64,000 nt of DNA from CALMEC01 sp963765105 (GCA_963765105.1 CAVXUW010000002.1:1364001-1428000); one strand, 5' to 3'. Counted from the stretch's first letter, positions 18,367-27,726 are shown. Translations and numbers: made by a program. Notes: generated by a model from the letters alone, not told the origin.

Positions 18367-18895
18367 GGTCGTCGTCCTGCTGCGGGGGATCAACGTGGGC
18401 AAGGCGAAGCGGTTGGCGATGGCCGACTGGCGGGCACTGCTGGTGCACCTGGGTGGCACCGGGCCGAAGACCTACCTCAACAGCGGTCAGGCCGCCGTGA
18501 CGCTGCCGGCCGGGGTGGCGCCCGGCGACTTCGCCGTGACGATGCACGACGCCCTGGTCGAACGCCTCGGGCTCGACGTCGCGGTGATGGTGCGCGACGT
18601 CGCCCACCTCGAGGCGGTGATCGCCGCCAACCCGTACCCGGAGCGGGAGGCGACCCCGAAGCAGCTGCACGTCGTCTTCCTCGACACCATGCCGACACCC
18701 GAGGCGGTCGCCGCGGCCGGCACGAAGCACGGGGGCGACGAGCTGAGCATCGGCGACGGCGTCATCTACACCTCCTACGCCCAGCAGTCCCACGACTCAC
18801 CCCTGCTGCCCGCCCTGAAGAAGCTGGCCAAGGACGGCACGGGCCGCAACTGGACCACTGTCCTGGCCCTACGCGACCTGCTCACCACCCGCTGA
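18359..18895 (+). CDS. DUF1697 family protein
   Basis: 178 residues starting VVVLLRGINVGKAKRLAM, the characteristic DUF1697 opening, followed by TYLNSGQAAVTLPA and a C-terminal SPLLPALKKLAKDGTGRNW. The family has no established function. GTG 18359 lies inside the last codons of hrpA, giving an 8-base overlap. The frame is clean, in contrast to hrpA. Confidence 0.85.
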   Translation: MSEVVVLLRGINVGKAKRLAMADWRALLVHLGGTGPKTYLNSGQAAVTLPAGVAPGDFAVTMHDALVERLGLDVAVMVRDVAHLEAVIAANPYPEREATPKQLHVVFLDTMPTPEAVAAAGTKHGGDELSIGDGVIYTSYAQQSHDSPLLPALKKLAKDGTGRNWTTVLALRDLLTTR

Positions 18896-19013
18896 CTAGC
18901 CACCGGCTGCGGCTCGACCTCAGGCACCTCCTCTCGCCACCCATCCAATCCAAGCCGCACAGTTGAGGCACGCAAGGCTTGACGCGATCTTGCAGACCCG
19001 AATACAGTCGATT

Positions 19014-20339
19014 ATGTTTCATTGCCGACGGAATAGAGCGATTTTCGCCCTCGCAGTGAGCGTCGCGACCATGTCGATAACTGGAACGATGGCGGGCGCC
19101 ACGGCCGGAACAGTTCCGACTGGTGGATGCCTTTCTCAAGTAGATTCAAATGGCTCTCGAATCTGGCTTGGCCAAGCATCGCCGCTCGAGGACAGAGTCG
19201 CGAACGAACTCATGGACATCGCCAACAGCTACCCAGCCCAAATTAGTGGGGTCGCCTTCTGTTCTGACTTTCACGGTGTTGAGATCTTTCTTCTGAAGCA
19301 AGCGTCCGGCGCCCCTTTCTTGAAGATCAAGTCTGTTATCGACGCCAAGCATGGGATTCCAATCTTTGTCCGGCGCGTCAACTACTCATTGACTGACCTA
19401 CTCTTTGAACAGGAGCGACTACTCCCCGCCGGAGGATCGAAGGCGGGCATTGTCGGGGTTTCCCCAGACATTCTGAATGACGGATTGATCGTCGATCTGG
19501 AGAACGCTGGTAGTGTCGCCCTCCGGACCTCGTCGAGTCAGTTCCCTATTCTCACGGCGATGCCCGTTCGAACAAGAATGGCGGCCCGAAGTGGCTTCAC
19601 ATCGGCGCAGTCTGACAATTCGCCCTGGAAAATGGGAGGAGTCTTGTTCTCCCCTCTCGGAGGCTCCAACTATGGGGTCTGTTCTAGCGGAGTTCCGCTA
19701 CGTGTGAACGGAGTCGCGAGTTTGCTGACCGCTGGCCATTGCACAGGCAATGGCAACTTCTACAACAGCGTCAACCTCAACTATGTCGGCACTTCCTACT
19801 TCACCCCTTTTCCGGCGGCGGCCAGCACCGGGGGTGACTGGCGCCTGCTCAAAAGGATCAAGTTACAGCCTCGCCGTTTTCAACGGCGCCCGCGGGCAGC
19901 AACACCCTCTTATCCATCGTCGGAGGAAACTGGCTCTCGACCTCTCGGAAGCGGACTCTGCACCTCAGGATCCACTAGCGGTCAGGATTTGCCGTTTCCG
20001 GGTAATCAACAACTACATCCGACAGACGATCGAGGGTATAGCTGCTTGGACGATTGGTGGAGATGCGTCACGACAGTAATTGGAATGGCGGCGCCGACAC
20101 CAACGGAACTAAGAGGTGGCGACTCCGGTGGCCCCTGCTACTACAACAACGGAAGTGGCGGGATGATCGTCGATGGCACCGTGACCGGCTACTACAACTT
20201 GTGGTGGTCATCTGGCATGAGCTACTACTGCACTCAACTCAGCGCTGTTCGGTCCATTATCCGTCAGCTTACGTGGGGTGAGGACAGATTCCCGTCACAA
20301 GAAGAAGAGTCACCACCGGCGAAATTCTTGGGTGGTTGA
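19014..20339 (+). CDS. secreted trypsin-like serine protease (frame shifts inside)
   Basis: A Sec signal (ATG 19014; FALAVSVATMSITGTMAGATA) and a pro-region of about 200 residues precede the protease domain. The catalytic His is in VASLLTAGHCTGNG, a likely Asp in GGDWRLLK and the Ser in RGGDSGGPCYYN. Between Asp and Ser, family-like pieces appear in changing frames (SSYSLAVFNG, SNTLLSIVGGNW, GLCTSGSTSGQ, RFRVINNYIRQTIEG), implying several indels although the main frame has no stop. The closest type is streptogrisin/alpha-lytic-like S1 proteases. Base composition is clearly lower in GC than the neighbours, which suggests transfer. A damaged gene or sequence errors are both possible. Confidence 0.65.
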   Translation: MFHCRRNRAIFALAVSVATMSITGTMAGATAGTVPTGGCLSQVDSNGSRIWLGQASPLEDRVANELMDIANSYPAQISGVAFCSDFHGVEIFLLKQASGAPFLKIKSVIDAKHGIPIFVRRVNYSLTDLLFEQERLLPAGGSKAGIVGVSPDILNDGLIVDLENAGSVALRTSSSQFPILTAMPVRTRMAARSGFTSAQSDNSPWKMGGVLFSPLGGSNYGVCSSGVPLRVNGVASLLTAGHCTGNGNFYNSVNLNYVGTSYFTPFPAAASTGGDWRLLKRIKLQPRRFQRRPRAATPSYPSSEETGSRPLGSGLCTSGSTSGQDLPFPGNQQLHPTDDRGYSCLDDWWRCVTTVIGMAAPTPTELRGGDSGGPCYYNNGSGGMIVDGTVTGYYNLWWSSGMSYYCTQLSAVRSIIRQLTWGEDRFPSQEEESPPAKFLGG

Positions 20340-20949
20340 CGTTGATTGCTGTTTCCCTGTCTGCATGTCAGAGTTTCAACACGTGAGACGGTGCCAGAAT
20401 CCCTCACCCTCGTCCCCGCACGGGAATCCGTCGTCAGTCGAATCAGCGCCCTGTGTTCCCCGAAGACCTGACATCTATTGCAGTCTCAGGCTCGAGCCAG
20501 CCAAGTCTCTAGCGGGTCATGACGTCGCGGCTTGCTTGGTAGCCAATGCCACCTACAAGGGTCACGCTCTGCAGATCCCGGAGCAATCACAGGGTCGCCG
20601 GCCTGGACGGTGCTCGTGCCGGGGCAGACAATGCCCGCCGGTTGCGTCCCCCGCGAGTCCGAGACCCTACCTGCTGGTGTCGGGCACCTATTACCGCGCC
20701 CGCGACGTGGGCTGCCGCGTCCCGACTCGACCACCGTGACCCACATCCCCGGCACGCCGTCGCCGCCCAAGTGAGCTCCAGCACCCGGCACCCGTCGACC
20801 TGAGCCAGAATCTGCTCGACGTCGCCTACCGCGGCCTGGTCGGCTGGGCTGACGAGCGGGAACAGATCACCCGGTCGTGGTTCTACGGGAACGCCAAGGT
20901 GTGTGGCTTCCATGTGCTGCCCTTCAGAGGTCTTGGAACCAGATCCTGA
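20290..20949 (+). pseudogene. broken lipoprotein gene downstream of the protease
   Basis: One frame encodes a lipoprotein-like signal (WLTLIAVSLSACQSFNT) but stops at once. Further pieces that look coding follow in other frames: ATYKGHALQIP, SPAWTVLVPGQTMPAGCVP, YLLVSGTYYRARDVGCRVP, DSTTVTHIPGTP and finally LSQNLLDVAYRGLVGWADER with a tail ending CGFHVLPFRG and TGA at 20947-20949. Together they could be one secreted lipoprotein of about 200 residues interrupted by several indels. The protein family is not recognised. It shares the lower GC content of the preceding protease. Confidence 0.4.
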
Positions 20950-21008
20950 CTGGCCGGGGACGGTGCCGACGCTTGGCAAGTGACGACGAACGCATCGGCT
21001 GAACCTCC

Positions 21009-22052
21009 TCAGGCGAGCAGGTCGTGGACCAGCGGCATGACCTTGGTGCCGTAGAGCTCGATGCTGCGCATCAGCAGGTCGTGCGGCAGCGTGCCGGCGC
21101 TGTACTTCATGTCGAAGCGGGTCGAGGCCCAGCGTGCGACGTGGCGGCGATCTTGCGCGCGACCGTCTCGGGCGAGCCGACGTAGAGCGCGCCGTCGGGC
21201 CGGCCTCGGCGTCGAACTGGCCGCGGTGTCGCGGGCGGCCAGCCCCGCTCGGCGCCGATGCGGTCGCGCATCATCTGCCAGTGCGGCCACAGCTGCTCGC
21301 GGGCCTGCTCGTCGGTGTCGGCGACGTGGCCAGGGGAGTGCACCCCGACCGGCAGCTCGGCGCTGGCCGAGCTGTCTGCAGGGCCCGGCGGTAGAGGTCG
21401 GCGAACGGCGCGAACCGCGACGCGGCTCGCCGCCGATGATCGCGAGCATCAGCGGCAGCCGGTAGCGGCGCGGCGCGGACGACGGACTGCGGGCTGCCAC
21501 CGACGCCGATCCAGGTGCGCAGCCGGCCGGACTCGGTGCGTCGGGTAGACCTGCTGGTCGGTCAGCGGCGGCCGGGTGGTGCCCCGCCAGGTGACCGGCT
21601 CCTCGTCGAGCAGCGCGCACGAACAGGTCGAGCTTCTCCTCGAACAGCTCCTCGTACTGGGTGAGGTCGTAGCCGAACAGCGGGAACGACTCGGTGAACG
21701 AGCCGCGGCCGAGGATCACCTCGGCGCGGCCGTTCGACAGGGCGTCGAGCGGTCGCGAAGCGCTGGAACACCCGGACCGGGTCGTCGGAGCTGCAGCACC
21801 GTGACCGCCGAGCCGAGGCGGATGCGGTCGGTCCGGCCGGCGATCGCGGCCAGCACGACCTCGGGCGCGGAGACGGCGAAGTCGGCGCGGTGGTGCTCGC
21901 CGACGCCGAAGAAGTCCAGGCCCACCTGGTCGGCCAGCACCGCCTCGTCGACGACGTTGCGGGATCACCTGCGCCTGGGTGCGCAGCTGGCCGTCGTCGC
22001 CCACGGTCACGTCGCCGAAGGTGTCCAGGCCCAGCTCGAGTGCGCTCGACGG
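21009..22052 (-). CDS. LLM-class flavin-dependent oxidoreductase (frame breaks)
   Basis: About 345 residues if repaired. The start region reads ALELGLDTFGDVTVGDDGQ, followed in various frames by DEAVLADQVGLDFFGVGEHH, GRTDRIRLGSAVTVL, GRAEVILGRGSFTESFPLFG, EELFEEKLDLFVR, YRLPLMLAIIGGEP and the C-terminus DMKYSAGTLPHDLLMRSIEL. These are typical of luciferase-like monooxygenases using FMN or F420. At least six indels break the frame in the middle. Substrate unknown. It lies just downstream of the VOC gene on the same strand; the exact start is obscured by a frame break. Confidence 0.7.
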   Translation of the reverse strand, partial: PSSALELGLDTFGDVTVGDDGQLRTQAQVIPQRRRRGGAGRPGGPGLLRRRRAPPRRLRRLRARGRAGRDRRPDRPHPPRLGGHGAAAPTTRSGCSSASRPLDALSNGRAEVILGRGSFTESFPLFGYDLTQYEELFEEKLDLFVRAARRGAGHLAGHHPAAADRPAGLPDAPSPAGCAPGSASVAARSPSSAPRRYRLPLMLAIIGGEPRRGSRRSPTSTAGPCRQLGQRRAAGRGALPWPRRRHRRAGPRAAVAALADDARPHRRRAGLAARDTAASSTPRPARRRALRRLARDGRAQDRRHVARWASTRFDMKYSAGTLPHDLLMRSIELYGTKVMPLVHDLLA

Positions 22053-22055
22053 CGA

Positions 22056-22447
22056 CCCTCTCGCCAGAACCGCCCGAGACGTCGGTGAACAGGCAGAACG
22101 GGTGGCCGTCAGGATCGAGCAAGACCGCGACGTCGTCCTGCGGCTGCTGGTCGGCAAGCTCGGCACCCAGCTCCACCGCGCGGGCCACCCCTGCCTCCAG
22201 GTCGGGCACCCCGATGTCGAGATGGGCCTGCATCTGTCGGTCGCTGCCGTTGCCCGGCCAGACCGGGCGCAGGTACTGCGCCTCGACCTGGATCGCGATC
22301 CCGGTACCGCCGCCGGGTGGCGACAACTTGACCCAGTCAGGCTCATCGTCGACCAGCCGCCAACCCAGGAACGCTCGATCAGAGAGCACCCAACCGCTGC
22401 GGATCGGGTGCGCCCAGCACGACGCTCGACAAGCGTGGACCACTCAT
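22056..22447 (-). CDS. glyoxalase/VOC superfamily protein
   Basis: About 130 residues: MSGPRLSSVVLGAPDPQRLG, then after a frame break near 22380 AFLGWRLVDDEPDWVKLSPP, a middle part with QMQAHLDIGVPDLEAGVARA and DPDGHPFCLFTDVSG. The two beta-alpha-beta units and a DxDGxxFCLF end are those of VOC metalloenzymes or antibiotic-binding relatives. The function cannot be narrowed. It is followed by the LLM oxidoreductase; the stop is hidden by a frame break. Confidence 0.65.
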
Positions 22448-22530
22448 CCCCCGATCCTGCCGGGAACCCCGACGCACGACGACGTCGAATCCTGACGGAC
22501 CGGGCCCCGATCGGCCTGCGCCTCGTCCCC

Positions 22531-22597
22531 GCACCCGCCCGGCCACTCGCACCCGCCCGGCCACTCGCACCCGCCCGGCCACTCGCACCCGCTCGGC
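22531..22597. repeat. 18-bp tandem repeat
   Basis: GCACCCGCCCGGCCACTC is repeated three times (22531-22584) plus a partial fourth copy. It lies in the region between the divergent VOC and DUF4235 genes, next to their probable promoters. Confidence 0.85.
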
Positions 22598-22674
22598 GCG
22601 CCTCGCAGCTGCCTGCGAGAATCGAGACGCACCGCGGTCGCGGTGGCACCAGCACGGACGACGGGGCATGGCTC

Positions 22675-22959
22675 GTGGGAGCACTCGCGTGGAAGGTCCT
22701 GAGCGCCGGGGCTGCTGTGGCTGCCGCAACTGTGGCCGAGAAGGGCCTGGCGGCCGGCTGGCACTACGTCACCGGCGCGAAGCCGCCGACCAACCCGGAG
22801 GACCCCGACACCCGGGCCGGCGAGGCCATCACCTGGGCCGTCCTGTCCGGCGTCGGCGTCAGGGGTCGCCCGACTGCTGGCCACCCGCAAGGCGGCCGCC
22901 TCTACCGCACCTCCTCCGGCTCGCTCCCCAGGGCCCTGCAATCCGCCGAACCCGAGTGA
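22675..22959 (+). CDS. DUF4235 small membrane protein
   Basis: About 95 residues: LAWKVLSAGAAVAAATVAEK, then a basic/aromatic part WHYVTGAKPPTNPEDPDTRA, a second hydrophobic stretch EAITWAVLSGVGV, and ARLLATRKAA read in a neighbouring frame before the tail LPRALQSAE. This matches the DUF4235 pattern of two helices around a PPxNPEDP loop. A +1/-1 pair of indels lies near 22860-22910. Start GTG 22675 is a guess. No function is known for the family. Confidence 0.6.
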   Translation: MGALAWKVLSAGAAVAAATVAEKGLAAGWHYVTGAKPPTNPEDPDTRAGEAITWAVLSGVGVRGRPTAGHPQGGRLYRTSSGSLPRALQSAEPE

Positions 22960-23011
22960 GACCGGACGAGACAACCCGACGCCCGGCTGACCCAGGCCCC
23001 GGTGGTCCTGC

Positions 23012-23600
23012 GATTCGCCCGAGCTGGTCCGGTCCGTCGCCGATGTGACAGCGCTCCACCCGGGAGAGAGTCCTGGCGATGGGCGGCTTCAGGCCGGGCC
23101 TGAGCGACCTCGACCTCGTCGCCGTCCTCGACAGCGCACCCAACCGCTCCTGTCAGGCCTCGCTGCGCGTCCTGCACGTCGAGCTGCGACGGAGTGAGGC
23201 TGCGGCCGAGAAGCTGCACTGCGTCTCCGTTCCGCGCCGAGCCTTGACCGAACCGGCCGCCACCCACGTCACCTGGGCGCACGCACGACTCCTCCGCCGA
23301 CGCCTGGACGCCATCGCCCGGGCCCGAGCTGCTGCCGGCGGGATCACCGCCGGGCTCGAACCCTCGGCGTTCCCGTTTCCCTGGTCGCAGAGATCGCCGC
23401 GCGACACCGGAGCGAGACGATCCACCAGCCCCTCAGGCGATGGCTGCGGCGGGCCGAGTCCGCTCGCCGACTGGTCGCGCGTGGCATCCCCCCGCTTCTT
23501 CCGATCGACCCCCTCGCACTGACGGCGGGCCCCGCGAAGACGTGGCCGCCGAGCCCGACCTGCCAGCCCCGGGACCACCCCGACTCGGGCCCCGCCGGCC
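23012..23600 (+). pseudogene. nucleotidyltransferase (aminoglycoside adenylyltransferase-like), disrupted
   Basis: The core reads VLAMGGFRPGLSDLDLVAVL, where GGFxPGxSDLD is the metal- and nucleotide-binding signature of this superfamily. It continues LHCVSVPRRAL, EPAATHVTWAHARLL, and RRWLRRAESARRLVARGI in shifted frames. The first 65 bases (ELVRSVADVTALHPGE) are in another frame than the core. The ORF from ATG 23079 to 23522 therefore lacks a proper start and has a wrong C-terminus. Related enzymes add AMP to small substrates including aminoglycosides, but many members have unknown targets. It could be decayed or misread. Confidence 0.5.
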
Positions 23601-23638
23601 CGCGGCGGCGCATGCGAAGCCGGGTGTGAAGCGCAAAG

Positions 23639-23654
23639 GGGGGTGATCACCCCC
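23639..23654. promoter_or_regulatory. perfect 16-bp palindrome, possible operator
   Basis: GGGGGTGATCACCCCC is a perfect palindrome in the gap after the nucleotidyltransferase. It could be a regulator site or a short hairpin; no adjacent start codon clarifies its role. Confidence 0.3.
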
Positions 23655-23734
23655 GATCGGATTCACACACGACCTCACACCCCCCCGTGTCCACCCGCAC
23701 GTCCTCGCCGGGACGTGTCCTCAGGCGAGACCGA

Positions 23735-23754
23735 CACGTCCCTGCCGGGACGTG
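23735..23754. terminator. hairpin after hutI
   Basis: CACGTCCC (23735-23742) pairs with GGGACGTG (23747-23754) around a TGCC loop, directly downstream of the hutI stop on the minus strand. A further GGGACGTG copy lies at 23710-23717. Likely transcription stop, without a clear U-run. Confidence 0.5.
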
Positions 23755-23757
23755 CCC

Positions 23758-24943
23758 TCACGTGAGGTGGCCGGACTGCCAGACCTGGTGCACCAGCGGC
23801 ACCCCCGGGCGGTAGGCCAGGTAGGCGTGGGTCGGCGCGTCCAGCACCACCAGGTCGGCCCGGGCGCCCGACGCCGCAGCACCCGACGTCGTCCCGGCGC
23901 AGCGCCGCGGCGCCCCCGGCGGTGGCGGCCCACAGCGCCTCGGCCGGCGTCATCCGCATCTCGCGGACCGCGAGCGCGACGCAGACGGCATCGACGAGCG
24001 TGTAGCACGAGCCCGGGTTGCAGTCGGTGGCCAGCGCGACGGTGACGCCGGCGTCCAGCAGCCGCCGGCGCCGGCGGGTAGGGCGACCGGGTGGAGAACT
24101 CCGCCCCGGGCAGCAGGGTCGCGACCACCCCGGCGTCCGCGCAGCGCGTCACGTCGGCGTCGGTCGAGGTGGGTGCAGTGGTCGGCCGAGGCGGCGCCCG
24201 ACCTCGGCGGCGAGCTGCACCCCGGGACCGGGCCCGAGCTGGTTGGCGTGCAGCCGCGGCAGCAGGCCGGCGGCCGATGCCCGCCGCCGAGCACCGCCCG
24301 CGGCCGCGTCGGCGTCGAAGGCGCCCGTGCTCGCAGAACACGTCGACCCAGCGGGCGTGCGGCGCGCAGGCGGCGAGCATCGGGCCGGTCGACCAGGTCG
24401 ACGTAGCCGGCCGGGTCGTCGGCGTACTCGGCCGGCACCACGTGCGCGCCGAGGAAGGTGGTCTCGGGGTGAGCTCGGCGGGCGACGCGCGAGCGCCCGG
24501 GCCTCGTCGGCGACGGTCAGCCCGTACCCGGACTTGACCTCGACCGTGGTGGTGCCCTGCCGGAGCATCTCGGCCACCAGCCCGCCGCGTTCCCGCGCAG
24601 CTGCTCGTCGGTCGCGGCCCGGGTGGCGGCGACCGTGGTCCGGATGCCCGCCGGCCGCGTAGCGGCCGCCCGCCATCCGGGCGGCGAACTCGGCGACCCG
24701 GTCCCCGGCGAAGACCAGGTGGGCGTGCGAGTCGACGAAGCCCGGGATGCACGCGACCTCCCGGCCAGCGTCGTGGCCCGCGTCGGCGGCGGGCGCGTCG
24801 GCGCGCCGGCCCGACCCAGGCCACCCGATCGCCGTCCATGACGCAGGGCGGCGTCGATGCAGCAGACCCAACGGTCCGTCGCCGCCGAGGCTCGGGTCGT
24901 TGGTGACGAGCTCGCCGATACCGGTCAGCACAGTGGCAGTCAC
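23758..24943 (-). CDS. hutI: imidazolonepropionase HutI (frame breaks)
   Basis: The span equals about 395 residues, the normal HutI length. Pieces in order over several frames: TATVLTGIGELVTNDPSLGG, CIPGFVDSHAHLVFAGDR (HxH metal site), GTTTVEVKSGYGLTVADEAR, FLGAHVVPAEYADDPAGYVD, WVDVFCEHGAFDADAA, VATLLPGAEFSTRSPYPPA and ATDCNPGSCYTL, ending VHQVWQSGHLT. HutI hydrolyses imidazolone propionate to formimidoyl-glutamate in histidine breakdown. It lies about 4 kb away from the hutH-hutF operon but on the same strand. The start is a GTG at 24943 with a TAGCGT box six bases upstream. Confidence 0.85.
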
Positions 24944-24949
24944 GGGCCC

Positions 24950-24955
24950 ACGCTA
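24950..24955 (-). promoter_or_regulatory. -10 box TAGCGT before hutI
   Basis: On the minus strand TAGCGT ends six bases before the hutI GTG (24943), fitting a leaderless transcript. Nothing resembling the hutH operator is seen in 24944-25143, which otherwise holds no gene I can support. Confidence 0.45.
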
Positions 24956-25143
24956 GGGCAGCGTCCCGGTGGTCACCCCGCGTTCATCTGCAGGTTGCGG
25001 GCTCGGCACGCCCCCGTCGCCGACAGGGCCCACCGTGCAGGAGTACCTGGCCACGCTGCAACGACCGGCCGGGCCGCTGTGCCTGACGGGCGCTCGGCAT
25101 CGGCCGATGAGCCCAACCGGCAGGAGGGGAGGTCGGTGCCGCA

Positions 25144-25512
25144 ATGACATCGCGCTACCAGTACTTCACCCACGGGGACGGCTGGTGGTGGCGGCTGCTC
25201 GGAGCCAACAACCGGGTGCTGGCCCGCAGCGCGGCCCCCTTCGCCACGGCCGAGGCGGCACGGCGGGACGTCGAGATCGTGGCGCCGATGGCGCCGTCCG
25301 GCACCATCGAGGTCGGCGTCGCCGCGGACGGCACCTGGCGCTGGCTGCTGCTCGACGGCGCCCAGGTGCGGGCCCTGTCGAGCCACGGCTACGCCCGGCG
25401 GATGGAGTGCCTGCGCGCCGTGGACCGGTTCCGCACCTGTGCGACCACCGCGATCCGGGTCGAGCAGGACTCACTGTTCGGCAAAGCCCGGCAGAATCGG
25501 CGGCATGCCTGA
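25144..25512 (+). CDS. DUF1508 (YegP-like) protein
   Basis: 122 residues. Two halves contain the DUF1508 pattern of strand, WWWRLLGANNRVLARSA and WRWLLLDGAQVRALSSHG, each followed by a helix (AEAARRDVEIV, RRMECLRAVDRFR). The family forms a small tandem alpha-beta fold of unclear function. It overlaps the mmuM start by eight bases. Confidence 0.75.
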   Translation: MTSRYQYFTHGDGWWWRLLGANNRVLARSAAPFATAEAARRDVEIVAPMAPSGTIEVGVAADGTWRWLLLDGAQVRALSSHGYARRMECLRAVDRFRTCATTAIRVEQDSLFGKARQNRRHA

Positions 25513-26476
25513 GCTCGCCGACCTTGCCACCGCCCTGGCCGCGGGGGTCGTCGTGCTCGACGGCGGCCTGGCCACCGAGCTGGAGCGCGCCGGCCACGAC
25601 ATCAGCGGCCGGCTCTGGTCGGCCGAGCTGCTGCACTCACGTCCCGAGGCGATCGTGGCGGCGCACCGGGCCTACCTGGACGCCGGCGCCCAGGTGGTCA
25701 CCACGGCCAGCTACCAGGCCAGCGCCGCCGGCTTCGCCACGGTGGGGATCGACGCGGACGGGACGGCCGACCTGCTGCGCCGCAGCGTGCAGCTGGCCCG
25801 CCAGGCGGTGGCCGAGAGCCAGGAGGAGGACCCGGGCCCTGGCCGGACCCGGACTCCGGCGTGGGTCGCGGCCTCGGTGGGCCCCTACGGGGCGGTGCTG
25901 GCGAACGGCTCGGAGTACACCGGCAGCTACGCCGACCCCAGCCGCCCTGGATCGCTCGACATCGAGTCGCTGCGGGCCTTCCACCGGCCCCGGCTCGAGG
26001 TGCTGGCCGCGGCGGGCGCCGATGTGCTGGCGCTCGAGACCGTGCCCTGCCTGCGCGAGGCCGAGGCCCTGCTGGCCGAGATCGACCGGCTGCAGGTGCC
26101 CGCCTGGCTGGCGCTGACCACGGTGACCGGGGACGACGGGGTCGTACGCACCCGCTGCGGCGAGCTGGCCGCCGAGGCGTTCGCGATGGCCGCCGACGTG
26201 CGGTGGGTGATCGCAGTGGGCGCCAACTGCACGACCCCCAACGGAGTGGGCGCGGCCGTCGCCGACGCCGCCGACAATTCGGGCCTGCCGGTGGTGATCT
26301 ACCCGAACAGTGGCGAGACCTGGGACGGCTACGCGCGGCAGTGGCACGGCACGGCCGCCCTCGACCCCGCCGACGTGACCGACTGGGTCAGCGCGGGCGC
26401 CCGACTGGTCGGCGGCTGCTGCCGGCTCGGCCCTGCCGAGATCGCCCAGCTGACAGCCGTCGTCACCCCGGCCTGA
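25505..26476 (+). CDS. mmuM: homocysteine S-methyltransferase
   Basis: 323 residues. N-terminus VVVLDGGLATELERAGHDIS, the GPYGAVLANGSEYTGSY segment, VIAVGANCTTPNGVG and the zinc-binding C-terminal pair VGGCCRLGP. These are the marks of MmuM-type enzymes that transfer a methyl group from S-methylmethionine (or SAM) to homocysteine, giving methionine. ATG 25505 is seven bases after a CAGAAT box. The frame is clean. No methionine transporter is adjacent. Confidence 0.9.
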   Translation: MPELADLATALAAGVVVLDGGLATELERAGHDISGRLWSAELLHSRPEAIVAAHRAYLDAGAQVVTTASYQASAAGFATVGIDADGTADLLRRSVQLARQAVAESQEEDPGPGRTRTPAWVAASVGPYGAVLANGSEYTGSYADPSRPGSLDIESLRAFHRPRLEVLAAAGADVLALETVPCLREAEALLAEIDRLQVPAWLALTTVTGDDGVVRTRCGELAAEAFAMAADVRWVIAVGANCTTPNGVGAAVADAADNSGLPVVIYPNSGETWDGYARQWHGTAALDPADVTDWVSAGARLVGGCCRLGPAEIAQLTAVVTPA

Positions 26477-26491
26477 CCGCCCGTCAGCCCG

Positions 26492-27721
26492 TCAGCCCGG
26501 ACGGCGGACGGCCCGGCTGGGCAGACCACGCCAGCACCAGACGACAGCGACCATCATGGCCAGGCCGCAGCCGGCCGCCACGGTGAACGGCAGCCAGGCG
26601 GTGACGCCGAACAGGGCGCCACCGGCGGCGGTGGAGACAGCGATGGCAGCCGTCTGGAGGCTGGCCATGGTGCCCTGGGCACGGCCGACGCTGCCCTCGG
26701 TGACGGCGTCCGACAGCAGCGCCTGCGCGGCCGGGTAGGCCAACGCCACCCCGATCGCCTCGAAGGAACCCAGCCCCATCAACCAGGCCACGCTCGGCAG
26801 CCACGGGTACAGCACCGCGAACACGATGCCGCTGCTCATTCCGATGACCACCAACCACCGGCGGTCGTAGTGGTCGGCCAGCCACCCGGCGATCGGCGCG
26901 GCCACCACGAACGGGATGGCGAACAGGGTCCACGACAACCCGAGCTCGACGTCGCTGGCGCCCCGCAGGTGCATCAGCAGCGACCAGCTCGACTCGTAGG
27001 CGCCCGACAGCACCCCGCCGAGGACGGCGGCGAGCATGACGCCGCGCACCATGCGACCGGCCCTACCGGTGCGGGGCAGCGGCTCGGCCGACGCCTCCCG
27101 GTCGACCTCGACGTCGACCGGGACAGCCTTCGAAGCCAGCACGGGCAGGCAGGCGAGCAAAGCCCCACCAGCGGCGATCATGAAGAGCAGCGCCATCCGG
27201 TCCATCCCGAACAGGCTGCCCAGCATGGGGCCGATGGCGATGCCCGCGAGCTCGGCACCGCTGACGGCCGAGAAGGCCCGTCCCCGCACGTGCGACGGCA
27301 CGGCCACCGAGACCAGCGCCAGGCAGGCGACCTGGGCCGCCCCGGCCGCGGCGCCCTGACCTGCCCGCAGTCCCAGGGCCAGCCAGCCGTCGAAGGGCAG
27401 CAGGAACCCGGCGCTGAACACGGCATAGCCGAACAGCCCGAACAACAGCACCGGCCGGTGGCCGATCCGGTCGCCGAGGCGGCCCGACAGGTACTGGGCG
27501 GCCACGCCGGTGGCGAAGAACGAGGCCATCACCGCACCGATCAAGGCGGCCGGGGTGGCGCGGTCGACCAGGTAGACGGGCAGCAGCGGCAGCACGGCAC
27601 CCGCGCCGGTCCACTGCAGGAACGAGGCGGCTGCCAGGGCGGCCACGAGCAGGCCGTAGGGCTCCTTCGTCGGTGGCTTCACGGCGGAACGAGCCGTCGT
27701 GGTCAGGACGTCGTCCGTCAT
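26492..27721 (-). CDS. MFS transporter under TetR control
   Basis: About 409 residues, 12 predicted helices with a basic/acidic central loop near residues 190-215. RLGDRIGHRPVLLFG between helices 2 and 3 is the MFS signature and LADHYDRRWLVVIG its second-half copy. The gene starts just after the tetR stop on the same strand, so regulator and exporter form an operon behind one palindromic operator. That arrangement is typical of drug-inducible efflux; the ligand is unknown. An upstream GTG at 27730 is an alternative start. Confidence 0.85.
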   Translation of the reverse strand: MTDDVLTTTARSAVKPPTKEPYGLLVAALAAASFLQWTGAGAVLPLLPVYLVDRATPAALIGAVMASFFATGVAAQYLSGRLGDRIGHRPVLLFGLFGYAVFSAGFLLPFDGWLALGLRAGQGAAAGAAQVACLALVSVAVPSHVRGRAFSAVSGAELAGIAIGPMLGSLFGMDRMALLFMIAAGGALLACLPVLASKAVPVDVEVDREASAEPLPRTGRAGRMVRGVMLAAVLGGVLSGAYESSWSLLMHLRGASDVELGLSWTLFAIPFVVAAPIAGWLADHYDRRWLVVIGMSSGIVFAVLYPWLPSVAWLMGLGSFEAIGVALAYPAAQALLSDAVTEGSVGRAQGTMASLQTAAIAVSTAAGGALFGVTAWLPFTVAAGCGLAMMVAVVWCWRGLPSRAVRRPG

Positions 27722-27726
27722 CGCGC

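Noticed and set aside
18963..20949. Prophage or transposon carrying the protease
   Set aside because: No integrase, transposase, terminal repeats or tRNA attachment site at either side; only lower GC was seen.
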